From contig NZ_JAMBEP010000001.1 of NCBI RefSeq assembly GCF_023374055.1, positions 62,001-126,000 of the forward strand: 64,000 bases of DNA, written 5' to 3'. Source of the stretch: Luteimonas galliterrae (GTDB taxonomy: Bacteria > Pseudomonadota > Gammaproteobacteria > Xanthomonadales > Xanthomonadaceae). Made by a program: the position numbers and the translations under genes. Below the pieces are notes generated by a model. It worked only from the letters and a program-made list of their open reading frames with translations, was not told the origin of the DNA and searched no databases. Below, one piece after another: positions 8,245-16,111 of the stretch. Each line of letters opens with the position of its first letter. Position 1 is the stretch's first letter.

Positions 8245-9894
8245 ATGTCCCGCCACGTCCAAGGGCAGCTCGAACTGCTGTCCCACATCGTCGAAGAGAT
8301 TTCGGGCGAGCTGGCGCTGGAGCCGTTGCTGCGGCGCATCCTGGAGCGCGCTTGCTCGCTGCTGGATGCCGACGACGGCATGATCGGGCTCTATTCGCCG
8401 CAGCACAACGCGATACACACCGCGGCTACGTACGGCAGGCCGCTGCAGAACGCATACAGCTACGTGTATCCCGGCCAGGGCCTGGTCGGGCATGTGCTGA
8501 AGACGGGCGCGCCGATCTGCATCCGCTACGGCGACCTGCCCAATCCGCTGGACAACGAGCATCCCGACAAGAACGTCATGGGCATGCCGATCCACATGCG
8601 CGGCGCGCTGATCGGCGTGTTCTGCGTGGCGTCCTGGCGCGAAGGTTTTCTCGAAAACGACAACCAGGCCTTGCTGCGCCTGTTCGCGCGGCATGCGGCC
8701 ATCGCCATCGACAATGCGAACCGGTACAGCCGGGAACAGCGCCGCACCTTCAGGTTCGGGTTGATCGCCAAGGTGGCCGCGCTCGGCGCCGCGGGCACGG
8801 ACCTGGAAACGCTGCTGCAGCGGGTGGCCGATGCCACGCACGAGATGCTGTCCTATCCCAGCGTCGACCTCGGCCTGATCGATCCCGACGACGAGAACGC
8901 GCTGGTGATACGCGTGCGCAGCGGCAGGTCGAAGCAGAACAGGCAGGAGGCCCGCCTGCCCATCAGCGGCGGCATCATGGGCGCAGCCGTGCGCGAGCGC
9001 GCCGCGCAACTGGTCAACGACGTTACCCAAGACCCGCGCTACATCGCGCCGCCGGAGGCGCGGCCGTTCGGCGCCGAACTGGCCATCCCGATCCGCTACG
9101 GCGACGAAGTGCTCGGCGTGTTGAACGTGGAAGGCGAGGGGCCGTTCGACGAACTGGACAGCGCCGGCCTGGAGATCGTCGCCGAATACCTGGCGACCGC
9201 GATCATCAACGATCGCCTGCACACGCGTTCCCGGCAGGTCGCATTGCTCGAGGAAAGGCAGCGCCTCGCGCGCGATCTGCATGACAGCGTCACCCAGCTC
9301 ATGGCGTCGATGAACCTGATCTGCCAATCGCTGGCGGAAGCCTGGCGCCGCGATCCCGCCGAAGGCCGACGATTGGTCGGCAGGCTGGGCGAGTTGTCGC
9401 AGCTCGCATTCGGGGAATTGCGCGGCATGCTCGCCGAACTGAAGCCCGATGCGGCGAAGGCCGGCGCGCAGTGCGACCTGCCGGGGGAACTGCGCCGGTT
9501 GCTGCGGATCATGGTGCCTACGCCGATCCGGTTGGAATTCGAAGTGGTGGATTACCTGCCGCAGGCGCCGCGCCACGAGGAAGCGATACTCCGGGTGTGC
9601 CAAGAGGCGGTGTCGAACGCCGTGCGGCATGCGTCGGCGCGCCGCATCGACATGTCGATCAGGCTGACCGAAACGGAGCTTCTTGTGAGCATCAGCGACG
9701 ATGGCTGCGGGATACCCAAGCGTCCATCGCCGGGCATGGGGTTGCGCAATATGCGCGGACGCCTGCAGGAGTTGGGAGGCAAGTTGCGCATTTTCGCGCG
9801 CCGGCAGCAGGGGACTTCGATCGTGGCGCGTTTGCCCAGGCGCGACAGGCCGGAGCCGGCCGAGACGGTCGCGGCGCGCGGAGAAGCGGGCTAG
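8245..9894 (+). CDS. Cytoplasmic double-GAF sensor histidine kinase (NarL/LiaS type)
   Basis: This 549-residue soluble kinase has no membrane segment. GAF domain 1 covers ~residues 20-165 and GAF domain 2 ~180-330. A HisKA_3 dimerisation helix follows with RLARDLHDSVTQLM (phospho-acceptor His346), then an HATPase domain with EAVSNAVRHA, DDGCGIP and GMGLRNMRGR. Kinases of this type phosphorylate NarL/LuxR-type response regulators. None is adjacent, so it is an orphan here; the RcsB-like regulator ~23 kb away is a possible but unproven partner. GAF ligands (haem, nucleotide or other small molecules) cannot be assigned. The next gene begins 43 bases downstream. Confidence 0.9.
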   Translation: MSRHVQGQLELLSHIVEEISGELALEPLLRRILERACSLLDADDGMIGLYSPQHNAIHTAATYGRPLQNAYSYVYPGQGLVGHVLKTGAPICIRYGDLPNPLDNEHPDKNVMGMPIHMRGALIGVFCVASWREGFLENDNQALLRLFARHAAIAIDNANRYSREQRRTFRFGLIAKVAALGAAGTDLETLLQRVADATHEMLSYPSVDLGLIDPDDENALVIRVRSGRSKQNRQEARLPISGGIMGAAVRERAAQLVNDVTQDPRYIAPPEARPFGAELAIPIRYGDEVLGVLNVEGEGPFDELDSAGLEIVAEYLATAIINDRLHTRSRQVALLEERQRLARDLHDSVTQLMASMNLICQSLAEAWRRDPAEGRRLVGRLGELSQLAFGELRGMLAELKPDAAKAGAQCDLPGELRRLLRIMVPTPIRLEFEVVDYLPQAPRHEEAILRVCQEAVSNAVRHASARRIDMSIRLTETELLVSISDDGCGIPKRPSPGMGLRNMRGRLQELGGKLRIFARRQQGTSIVARLPRRDRPEPAETVAARGEAG

Positions 9895-9937
9895 CATGTG
9901 CGGGCGACGCGACCTTCCACTCATGCAGGAGCCGGCC

Positions 9938-10396
9938 ATGCGCGCTGAAGCCCGCATCATCGTCCTCGTCTCTGCGCTTTTGTTCGATCCGGCGCCGGCG
10001 TACGCGGCGTCGTCCGGCCCGCCCATGATCGTCGCGCCTTACGAACAGGCTGTCTTCGTGCCGTCCAACCCGGACAATCCCGGCGGCACGCAGATCGCCG
10101 TACTCAAGGGCGATCCGACGACCGGACCTTCGGCGATGCTGATGCGTATGAAGAAAGGCGCCAGCCCGCTGCATGTCCACTCATCCGATTATCAGCTGGT
10201 GGTGATCGAGGGCACGATGAAGCATTTGGGCGCGGCGCAGCGGGAAAGCGACGCGAAACCGCTGGGGCCGGGAAGTTACTGGTTTCAGCCGGGGGAGCAG
10301 GCGCATTCGGATGCGTGCCTGGTCGACGAGTGTCTGATGTATATCGTCTGGTCGGGAAAGCGCGACGGGCGGTTGGTGGAGAAGGGCGGGCTTTAA
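9938..10396 (+). CDS. Secreted cupin-domain protein
   Basis: This is a 152-residue protein with a signal peptide (cleavage likely after PAPAYA) and one cupin barrel. It has the LHVHSSDYQLVVIEGTMKH metal-motif strand and GSYWFQPGEQAHSDACL as the second cupin motif, similar to DUF4437/ChrR-like cupins. The start at 9938 is chosen because AGGAG lies 8 bases upstream; a start at 9923 would add five residues. Its last ~32 codons and the following ~80 bases are duplicated 319 bases downstream. The function is unknown; the histidines suggest metal binding. Confidence 0.78.
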   Translation: MRAEARIIVLVSALLFDPAPAYAASSGPPMIVAPYEQAVFVPSNPDNPGGTQIAVLKGDPTTGPSAMLMRMKKGASPLHVHSSDYQLVVIEGTMKHLGAAQRESDAKPLGPGSYWFQPGEQAHSDACLVDECLMYIVWSGKRDGRLVEKGGL

Positions 10397-10440
10397 GCCG
10401 TCATTCCTGCGAAGGCGGAAATCCAGCGACTTGGCTTTAG

Positions 10441-10599
10441 CCCTCTCGCGCTTGCGGGAGAGGGTTGGGTGAGGGCACGCGCGATGTCAGATCGCAGCGA
10501 AAGGGGATTCGAGTTCGAAACCATCGGAAATGATCCGTCTGACGCGATCTGAGGCTTCGCGCGCCCTCACCCCAGCCCTCTCCCGCAAGCGGGAGAGGG
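10441..10599. repeat. ~160-base inverted-repeat element of the CCCTCTCCCGC family
   Basis: Both ends are hairpins of the CCCTCTCCCGC-GCGGGAGAGGG type, followed inward by GTTGGGTGAGGGC and a CGCGCGA...TCAGATCGC tract that are inverted copies of each other. Arms are ~50 bases. It is non-coding and lies between the cupin gene and the duplicated cupin 3' end. A related, disrupted copy lies at 52984-53220. Confidence 0.65.
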
Positions 10600-10619
10600 G
10601 GCAGAGCGCGCCGGCGTCG

Positions 10620-10715
10620 GCGCATTCGGATGCGTACCTGGTCGACGAATGCCTGATGCATATCGTCTGGTCGGGGAAGCGCGACGGTTGGCTGGTGGAG
10701 AAGGGCGGGCTTTAA
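10620..10715 (+). pseudogene. Duplicated 3' fragment of the cupin gene
   Basis: The fragment encodes AHSDAYLVDECLMHIVWSGK, then the last 11 codons and the stop. It nearly matches the C-terminus of the cupin protein ending at 10396. The direct duplication spans about 10301-10474 and 10620-10792 (offset 319 bases), so it includes the downstream repeat. It has lost the N-terminal three quarters of the gene and has no start of its own. It is a dead remnant. Confidence 0.8.
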
Positions 10716-10872
10716 GCCGTCATTCCCGCGAAGGCGGAAATCCAGCGACTTGGCTTAAGCCCTCTCCCGCTTGCGGGAGAGGGTCGGGTGAGGGCGCCCG
10801 CAGCAGCAGGTCGCGTCGGCGCTTTCTGGATGAGCAAAGTCACTGGATTCCCGCCTTCGCGGGAATGACGGC
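10716..10872. repeat. Composite inverted-repeat element, copy 1
   Basis: The outer arms are GCCGTCATTCCCGCGAAGGC followed by a GGAATCCAGCGACTTGGCT-like tract, with the inverted copy at the right end. Inside sits a CCCTCTCCCGC hairpin followed by GGGTGAGGGCGC and AGGTCGCGTCG. The same order recurs at 14932-15087. It is non-coding, located between the cupin fragment and exoD. Confidence 0.7.
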
Positions 10873-10923
10873 TAAGAAGCAAAGGCAATCGCCGCGGGTG
10901 CGGCGATGCGATCGCGAAGCCGA

Positions 10924-11565
10924 TCACATCAGGCCATCGATCCACCGCGTAGCCATCGCCACCAGATTGCCCGACAGCACGCCGAAGAAACCGATGGCCA
11001 CGATGCCCGCGATCCAGGCGACCAGCATCAGCGCGCCGTCGCGTTCCAGCAGCGCCAGCGCGAACATCAGCATCAGCGCGCCGAACAGGTAATTGGTGAA
11101 GGGGATCGGCAGCGACAGCAGCAGGCCCAGCAGCACCAGCAGCAGGCCGGTGAACAGCGTCGCGAACGGGTGATCCAGCACCGCGGTCAACCGCGGCTTG
11201 ACCAAATGTTCCAGCCGCTCCAGCCAGGGCGAAATGCGCTGGTTGAAGCGCACCAGCAGGCGGCGGTGCGGGCCGCGCTCGGCCAGGAAGCCGGGCAGCC
11301 ACGGCTTGCGCAGCAGGAACAGCAATTGCATGCCGACCAGCATCACCAGCGGTCCGCTCAGCGCGCCGGCCAGGCCCGGAATGGGGATGAAAGCCGGCAG
11401 CGTGGCGACCATCAGCAGCATGCCGAAAGTGCTGCGACCCAAGTCGGCGAGCACGTCGCGCAGCTTCAGGATCTCTTCCGGATCGCCGATCGCCAGCGCA
11501 TCCAGGAGCGCGCGCGTGCCCGGTTCGCGCGGCCTCTTCTGTTTTTCGTCGTGATCAGCCGTCAT
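10924..11565 (-). CDS. ExoD-family membrane protein
   Basis: This 213-residue inner-membrane protein of the ExoD family was first described as needed for exopolysaccharide production and alkaline tolerance in Sinorhizobium. It begins with a charged cytoplasmic segment, then GRSTFGMLLMVATLPAFIPI and PGLAGALSGPLVMLVGMQLL, the family core. Two more helix pairs follow (~residues 140-175 and 183-205). Its start lies inside the end of the upstream CNNM/CorC-type gene (11-base overlap), so the two are co-translated. The biochemical role of the family is not established. Confidence 0.85.
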   Translation of the reverse strand: MTADHDEKQKRPREPGTRALLDALAIGDPEEILKLRDVLADLGRSTFGMLLMVATLPAFIPIPGLAGALSGPLVMLVGMQLLFLLRKPWLPGFLAERGPHRRLLVRFNQRISPWLERLEHLVKPRLTAVLDHPFATLFTGLLLVLLGLLLSLPIPFTNYLFGALMLMFALALLERDGALMLVAWIAGIVAIGFFGVLSGNLVAMATRWIDGLM

Positions 11566-12883
11566 CTTCTTCGTCGCTATCGGCTTCCGGCAGACGCGCC
11601 AGCAGCAGCTTGTCCACGCGGGGACCGTCCAGGTCGACCACTTCGATGCGCCAACCGTCCCAGTCGAAATGCTCGCCGGCGTGCGGGATGCGGCCGAAGC
11701 GCGCGATCGTCATGCCGGCGGCGGTGTGGTAATCGTGCTCTTCCTCGTCGGGGAAGGCGGCCACGCCCATCAGTTCGCGCAGCTCGTCGATCGGCAGCGC
11801 GCCGTCGACCAGCAGCGAGCCATCGCTGCGGACCACGACCAGCGCTTCCTCATCGTCGGTTTCGCTCGACTGCAGACGGCCGAGCACGGCGCCCATCACG
11901 TCCGATACGGTGACCAGGCCCTGGATGTCGCCGTACTCGTCTACGACCAGGGCCAGCGATTGCTGCTCCTCGCGCAGGATTTCGAGCAGTTTCATCGCGT
12001 GCGTGGATTCGGACACGAACACCGGCGTGCGCAGTTCCTGGAACAGCTCGGGCGCGGTCTGGTCCAGGCGGTCGAGCAGCGATTTCACTTCCAGGATGCC
12101 GAGCACGTCCTGGTCGCTGCCGCGGTACACCGGGTAGCGCGAGAACGGCGTCTCGCGCATGGTTTCCAGGTTCTCCTCGAACGGCGCGGACGCATCCAGC
12201 CAGGTGATGCGCATGCGCGGCGTCATCAGGCTGTCGGCGGTGCGGTCGCCCAGGCGCAGCACGCGGTTCATCATGTTGCGTTCGTGCGCGTCGATCACGC
12301 CCTGCTCGTGGCTTTCGCTCACCAGCAGACGGATCTCCTCTTCGGTGATGGCGTTGCGGGCGTCGTCCTTGATGCCCAGCAGGCGCAATACCAGGCGGTT
12401 GATCGCGCCCAGCGTGAACACGATGGGTTTGGCGGCGGTGGCCAGCGTGCTCAGCGGGATCGCGACCACGCTGGCGATGCCTTCGGCGTTGGTCAATGCC
12501 AGGCGTTTGGGGATCAGTTCGCCGAAGATCACCGATGAGATCGTGATCAAGCCGACCGCCGTGCCGATGCCGATCGGCCGGGCGTATTCGCGCACCGCCG
12601 GGAATACGTCGTCGAGCCAGCCGGCAATGATCAGCCCGATCGCGTCGCCTCCGAACACGCCTGCCAGGATGCCGATCAGGGTGATGCCTATCTGCACGGT
12701 CGACAGCAGGTTGTCCGGATGCTCGGCCAGCGCCAGCGCCTTGCGCGCGCCGCGGCTGGGCGCGACAGGGTCCTCCGCCATCTGCTTCAGGCGCAGCTTG
12801 CGCGAGGTCATCAGCGCCATCTCCGACAGGGCGAAGAAGGCGTTGAGGGCGATCAGGGCGATGACGATCAGTAGCTCGAGCAC
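11555..12883 (-). CDS. CNNM/CorC-type (hemolysin-like) membrane protein with CBS pair
   Basis: This 442-residue protein has a DUF21 (CNNM) transmembrane domain at residues ~1-190, starting ELLIVIALIALNAFFALSE. A CBS domain pair follows at ~205-330 (MTPRMRITWLDA, VVDEYGDIQGLVTVSDVMGA), then a C-terminal CorC_HlyC domain (~345-430, with DYHTAAGM and WRIEVVDLDGPRVDKLL). Family members are linked to Mg2+/Co2+ export or ion homeostasis; the name hemolysin is historical. The acidic tail is typical. It is first in a two-gene unit with exoD and divergent from the phosphate-uptake genes. Confidence 0.9.
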   Translation of the reverse strand: MLELLIVIALIALNAFFALSEMALMTSRKLRLKQMAEDPVAPSRGARKALALAEHPDNLLSTVQIGITLIGILAGVFGGDAIGLIIAGWLDDVFPAVREYARPIGIGTAVGLITISSVIFGELIPKRLALTNAEGIASVVAIPLSTLATAAKPIVFTLGAINRLVLRLLGIKDDARNAITEEEIRLLVSESHEQGVIDAHERNMMNRVLRLGDRTADSLMTPRMRITWLDASAPFEENLETMRETPFSRYPVYRGSDQDVLGILEVKSLLDRLDQTAPELFQELRTPVFVSESTHAMKLLEILREEQQSLALVVDEYGDIQGLVTVSDVMGAVLGRLQSSETDDEEALVVVRSDGSLLVDGALPIDELRELMGVAAFPDEEEHDYHTAAGMTIARFGRIPHAGEHFDWDGWRIEVVDLDGPRVDKLLLARLPEADSDEEDDG

Positions 12884-13068
12884 GCGGGGGCTTCGCTCAG
12901 GGCCGGGGTCGGAAAGGGCAACGGCTGCGCCGCGACGGTATCGCGGGCGGACAAGGGCAGGGGCTTAGGGTCGTCGTCCATAGAAGGCGCCGAGGCGCTG
13001 GCGGGGATCATAACAGGGCGGGGAGGGCCCCCAGGCGGGGCCGCGACCCGTGACGGTAATGCCGCAAT

Positions 13069-13090
13069 CGTCATGATGCCGTCATAATTG
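13069..13090 (+). promoter_or_regulatory. Possible PHO box upstream of the DUF47-pit pair
   Basis: Two CGTCAT direct repeats start at 13069 and 13080, exactly 11 bases apart, and each is followed by an AT-richer tract. This fits the layout of a PhoB-binding PHO box (11-base repeats). It lies ~42 bases before the DUF47 start. No convincing -10 element is visible, so the call is tentative. Confidence 0.4.
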
Positions 13091-13131
13091 CGCCTTCGTT
13101 CAGACCCCAGCCATCGGGAAGGCCCCACGCG

Positions 13132-13758
13132 ATGTTCTCCCTGCAGACGATCTTCGGCTCCGGCAAGCAGTTCTTCACCCTGATCGAGGACGCCGCCCAG
13201 GCCGCCCACGACAGCACCAAGGCCCTGCACGCGATGATGAAGGCCACCGACCGCCAGCCGGCGTTGGACGCCTTCAAGCTGGCCCGCCAGCGCGAGCGCG
13301 CGGCGTCGGACAAGATCGGACAGGCGCTGGTGGACAGCTTCATGACCCCGTTCGAGCGCGAGGACATCGAGGCCTTGGGTTCGGCGCTGTACAAGATCCC
13401 CAAGCAGGTCGAGAAATTCGCCGACCGGTATTCGCTGGCGATCCGCCACCTGGAAGGCATCGATTTCGCGCCGCGCGCTGCGATGCTCGAACAGGCTTCG
13501 GGCGTGGTCGTGGAGATGGTGCACGAGCTGCGCAAGATGAACATCGACCGCATGACCGCGCTCAACGAGAAATTGCGCGCGATCGAGAACGAGGCCGACC
13601 GGCTGATGCTGGAGCTCTACCGGGACATCTATTCCGGCAAGCTCGACAACATGCAGATGTTCCTGCTGAAGGAGTTCTTCGAGATCCTGGAAAAAGCGAT
13701 CGACCGCTGCCGCGAGGCCGGCGTGGTCGCTTACCAGATCGTATTGAAGAACAGCTGA
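13132..13758 (+). CDS. DUF47/TIGR00153 Pit accessory protein
   Basis: This is a 208-residue, mostly helical PhoU-like cytoplasmic protein. It has the family marks DSFMTPFEREDIEAL near residue 67, then IPKQVEKFADRYS, and a C-terminal LEKAIDRCREAGVVAYQIV. DUF47 proteins are almost always encoded next to a Pit phosphate transporter and are thought to control it. That is the case here: pit starts 11 bases after this stop. A possible PHO box upstream would place the pair under phosphate control. The protein is full length. Confidence 0.92.
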   Translation: MFSLQTIFGSGKQFFTLIEDAAQAAHDSTKALHAMMKATDRQPALDAFKLARQRERAASDKIGQALVDSFMTPFEREDIEALGSALYKIPKQVEKFADRYSLAIRHLEGIDFAPRAAMLEQASGVVVEMVHELRKMNIDRMTALNEKLRAIENEADRLMLELYRDIYSGKLDNMQMFLLKEFFEILEKAIDRCREAGVVAYQIVLKNS

Positions 13759-13768
13759 GGCCGGCGCG

Positions 13769-14890
13769 ATGCTCACCCTTGTCTTGGTGGTGATCCTGGC
13801 CGCGCTCGTCTTCGAGTTCATCAACGGCTTCCACGACACCGCGAACTCGATCGCCACCGTCGTGGCGACCAAGGTGCTGACGCCGGGGCAGGCGGTGATG
13901 CTGGCCGCGGCCACCAACCTGGTCGGCGCGCTGACCGGCACGGCGGTGGCCAAGACCATTTCGTCGGGCCTGGTCGACACCGAGGTGGTCGACGTCACCT
14001 CGCAGGTGATCCTGTGCGCGCTGGGCGGCGGCATCATCTGGAACCTGATCACGTGGTGGAAGGGATTGCCGTCGTCGTCTTCGCACGCCCTGATCGGCGG
14101 CCTGTGCGGCGCGGCGCTGGCGGCCGCGCACAATAACTGGGCGGCGCTGATCTGGTCCGAGCCGGTCGGCAACTGGGCCAAGAACAAGGGCCTGCTGTGG
14201 AAGGTGCTGCTGCCGATGATCAGCTCGCCGATCGCCGGATTTCTGCTCGGCGTGCTGGTGATGCTGCTGCTGTGGGCGATCATCGCGGCGATGTCGCGCG
14301 CCGGCGGAGTATTGGCGCGATTGGCGCGGCCGCGCTGGGTCAATGCGTTCTTCGGCAAGGCGCAATTGGTGTCGGCGGCCTACATGGGTTACGCGCACGG
14401 CCATAACGATGCGCAGAAGACGATGGGCATCATCGCGTTGGCGCTGTTCGGCGCCGAGGCGAGCGGTGCGCTGGACGATCTGCCGTCGTGGCTGGCCTTC
14501 ATGCATCCGGGCGTGGCCGGGCAGGACGACATCGCCACCTGGATCGTGCTCACCTGCGCGGTGGTGATGGCGTTGGGCACCGCCGCCGGCGGCTGGAAGA
14601 TCATCAAGACGCTGGGCCACAAGATGGTCAAGCTGCATCCGATCCACGGTTTCGCCGCGGAGACCAGCTCGGCGACGATCCTGACTTTGGCCGCGCATTT
14701 CGGCATGCCGGTGTCGACCACGCACAGCATCTCGACCGCGATCATGGGCGTGGGTTTCGCCAAGAATCCGCGTGCGCTCAAGCTGGGCGTGATCGAGCGG
14801 ATCGTGTGGGCGTGGATATTGACGATCCCGGCCGCGGGCGGCATCGCTTACGGGTTGTTGCGGCTGCTCGAAGCGGCCGGCTGGGCTTGA
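13769..14890 (+). CDS. Low-affinity inorganic phosphate transporter, Pit family
   Basis: This 373-residue inner-membrane symporter of metal phosphate with protons belongs to the PiT family. Both family signatures are present and inverted-repeat related: FEFINGFHDTANSIATVVAT near residue 12-31, and AYMGYAHGHNDAQKTMGIIA near residue 206-225. About ten membrane helices are seen. At ~370 residues it is shorter than E. coli PitA (~500) and has the length of the DUF47-linked subfamily. The second gene of the DUF47-pit unit, it is followed within six bases by a REP palindrome. Confidence 0.94.
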   Translation: MLTLVLVVILAALVFEFINGFHDTANSIATVVATKVLTPGQAVMLAAATNLVGALTGTAVAKTISSGLVDTEVVDVTSQVILCALGGGIIWNLITWWKGLPSSSSHALIGGLCGAALAAAHNNWAALIWSEPVGNWAKNKGLLWKVLLPMISSPIAGFLLGVLVMLLLWAIIAAMSRAGGVLARLARPRWVNAFFGKAQLVSAAYMGYAHGHNDAQKTMGIIALALFGAEASGALDDLPSWLAFMHPGVAGQDDIATWIVLTCAVVMALGTAAGGWKIIKTLGHKMVKLHPIHGFAAETSSATILTLAAHFGMPVSTTHSISTAIMGVGFAKNPRALKLGVIERIVWAWILTIPAAGGIAYGLLRLLEAAGWA

Positions 14891-14895
14891 GGCTT

Positions 14896-15149
14896 TGCAG
14901 AGCGGAGCTTGCTCCGCTGCTCTTGCTTTAAGCCGTCATTCCCGCGAAGGCGGGAATCCAGCGACTTGGCTTTACCCGTCCCGCTTGCGATAGAGGGTTC
15001 GGTGAGGGTGCGCGGGACGGCAGGTCGCATCGTCGCTTTCTGAAGCAGCCAAAGTCGCTGGATTCCCGCCTTCGCGGGAATGACGGCTGAAAGGCTCGCG
15101 GCTGAAGCCGCTCTTACGAAGAGCAGCGGCGCAAGCTCCGCTCTATAGA
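14896..15149. repeat. REPs plus composite inverted-repeat element, copy 2
   Basis: A REP of the AGCGGAGC family (with GCAG instead of GTAG) lies at 14896-14922. Then, at 14932-15087, comes the second copy of the composite element seen at 10716-10872: same outer arms, same order of inner blocks, length within one base. Its inner hairpin is decayed. Two reverse REPs, one of each main family, fill 15092-15149. Nothing coding is seen. Confidence 0.7.
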
Positions 15150-15157
15150 ACGAAGGC

Positions 15158-15568
15158 TTAGAGCAAATCGCCGCCGGCGGAGAGCGCGTGCTCGATGCGG
15201 TCGCCCATGCCGCCGATTTCCAGGACCAGGCGATCCACTTCGGCCGGCGTCAGCGCGTCGTAGGGGCGGTTCTCGCACAACTGGAGGTAAGGCACGCCGT
15301 CCAGGTCGCCGATCGCCAGGTAGCCCACGCGGCTTTCCCAGTTGAACGCGAGCGCGCGGCGCGCGTCCACGCCGGTGATCGGGGCGATGGTCGTGGCCAC
15401 GCGCAGGTAGGTGCGTTCGTCGTCGTCGTGGATTTCGGACAGGAAGATCGACTGATGGCGGCGGCCGCCGTCCAGCGACAACTCCACGCAGACCACATAC
15501 GGTTCCTGCATGGTCAGCTTGAAACCGGAAGCGGACAGGTGGCTGCGGATCTGTTCGAAATTCTGCAT
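15158..15568 (-). CDS. Conserved hypothetical protein, possibly YbjN/secretion-chaperone fold
   Basis: This 136-residue soluble protein has no signal peptide. It alternates strands and helices: an N-terminal helix (MQNFEQIRSHLSASGF), several strands including RTYLRVATTIAPI and VGYLAIGDLDGVPYLQLCEN, and a C-terminal helix. This order resembles the YbjN / type III secretion chaperone fold, which is only an inference. The open frame extends upstream, but MQNFEQ is the first sensible start. It is divergent from the alkyltransferase-like gene with 47 bases between starts. Confidence 0.6.
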   Translation of the reverse strand: MQNFEQIRSHLSASGFKLTMQEPYVVCVELSLDGGRRHQSIFLSEIHDDDERTYLRVATTIAPITGVDARRALAFNWESRVGYLAIGDLDGVPYLQLCENRPYDALTPAEVDRLVLEIGGMGDRIEHALSAGGDLL

Positions 15569-15615
15569 CGGCGGGCGGATGTCGCGGGAGAAAGATGCCG
15601 CTATGCTAATCCGCA

Positions 15616-15954
15616 ATGGCCGAACTGTCTGCCGCCGACCGCATTTTTGCCGCGATCCGCGCGATTCCGCGGGGCCAGGTGGCCGGCTACGGCGAAATCG
15701 CCCGCCGCGCGGGCCTGCCCGGCCGCGCGCGCCTGGTGGCGCGCCTGCTGAGCGAGAACAGCGATCCGCGGCTGCCCTGGCACCGCGTACTGCGCTCGGA
15801 CGGACGTATCGCCATGCCCGACGGATCCAAGGGCCATGCCGAGCAGACGCGCCGGTTGCGCGCGGAAGGCGTATGGGTGGAGAACGGTCGCGTGCGCGGA
15901 TTGAAAGCCGCAGCGACCATCGACGAGCAAATCTGGGGAATGCCGCCGGAGTGA
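15616..15954 (+). CDS. Alkyltransferase-like protein (ATL; MGMT homologue lacking the catalytic Cys)
   Basis: This 112-residue protein is homologous to the DNA-binding domain of O6-methylguanine-DNA methyltransferase. The wing-helix part reads AIRAIPRGQVAGYGEIARRA. The active-site motif PCHRV is replaced by PWHRV near residue 55, so the alkyl-accepting cysteine is a tryptophan. Proteins of this type (ATL1, E. coli YbaZ/eAtl) bind O6-alkylguanine lesions, flip the base, and hand it to nucleotide excision repair. The start fits the homologues. The gene is single, divergent from a hypothetical gene. Confidence 0.9.
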   Translation: MAELSAADRIFAAIRAIPRGQVAGYGEIARRAGLPGRARLVARLLSENSDPRLPWHRVLRSDGRIAMPDGSKGHAEQTRRLRAEGVWVENGRVRGLKAAATIDEQIWGMPPE

Positions 15955-15966
15955 GCCTTGGATTTT

Positions 15967-16101
15967 CCCTCTCCCGCGTGCGGGAGAGGGACGGGCCGAA
16001 GGCCAGGGAGAGGGTCCGGCTTTTCGCGCCATGCATAGGAAGCTCTCGCGAGGAAGCAAAAGCTCGCGGCTGAAGCCGCTCCCACAAGAGCCGTTCCCAC
16101 A
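15967..16101. repeat. Isolated CCCTCTCCCGC hairpin and reverse REPs
   Basis: A CCCTCTCCCGC/GCGGGAGAGGG hairpin lies at 15967-15990. A reverse-oriented AGCGGCTTCAGCCGC REP follows at about 16060-16085, and a truncated copy after it ends at 16101, 11 bases before the 2OG oxygenase stop. Confidence 0.55.
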
Positions 16102-16111
16102 AAGAATGTGG

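Noticed and set aside
7966-10026. Upstream extension of the NTF2-like gene across the histidine kinase
   Set aside because: The Tat signal at 7965 marks the start; the extension is antisense to a clear kinase.
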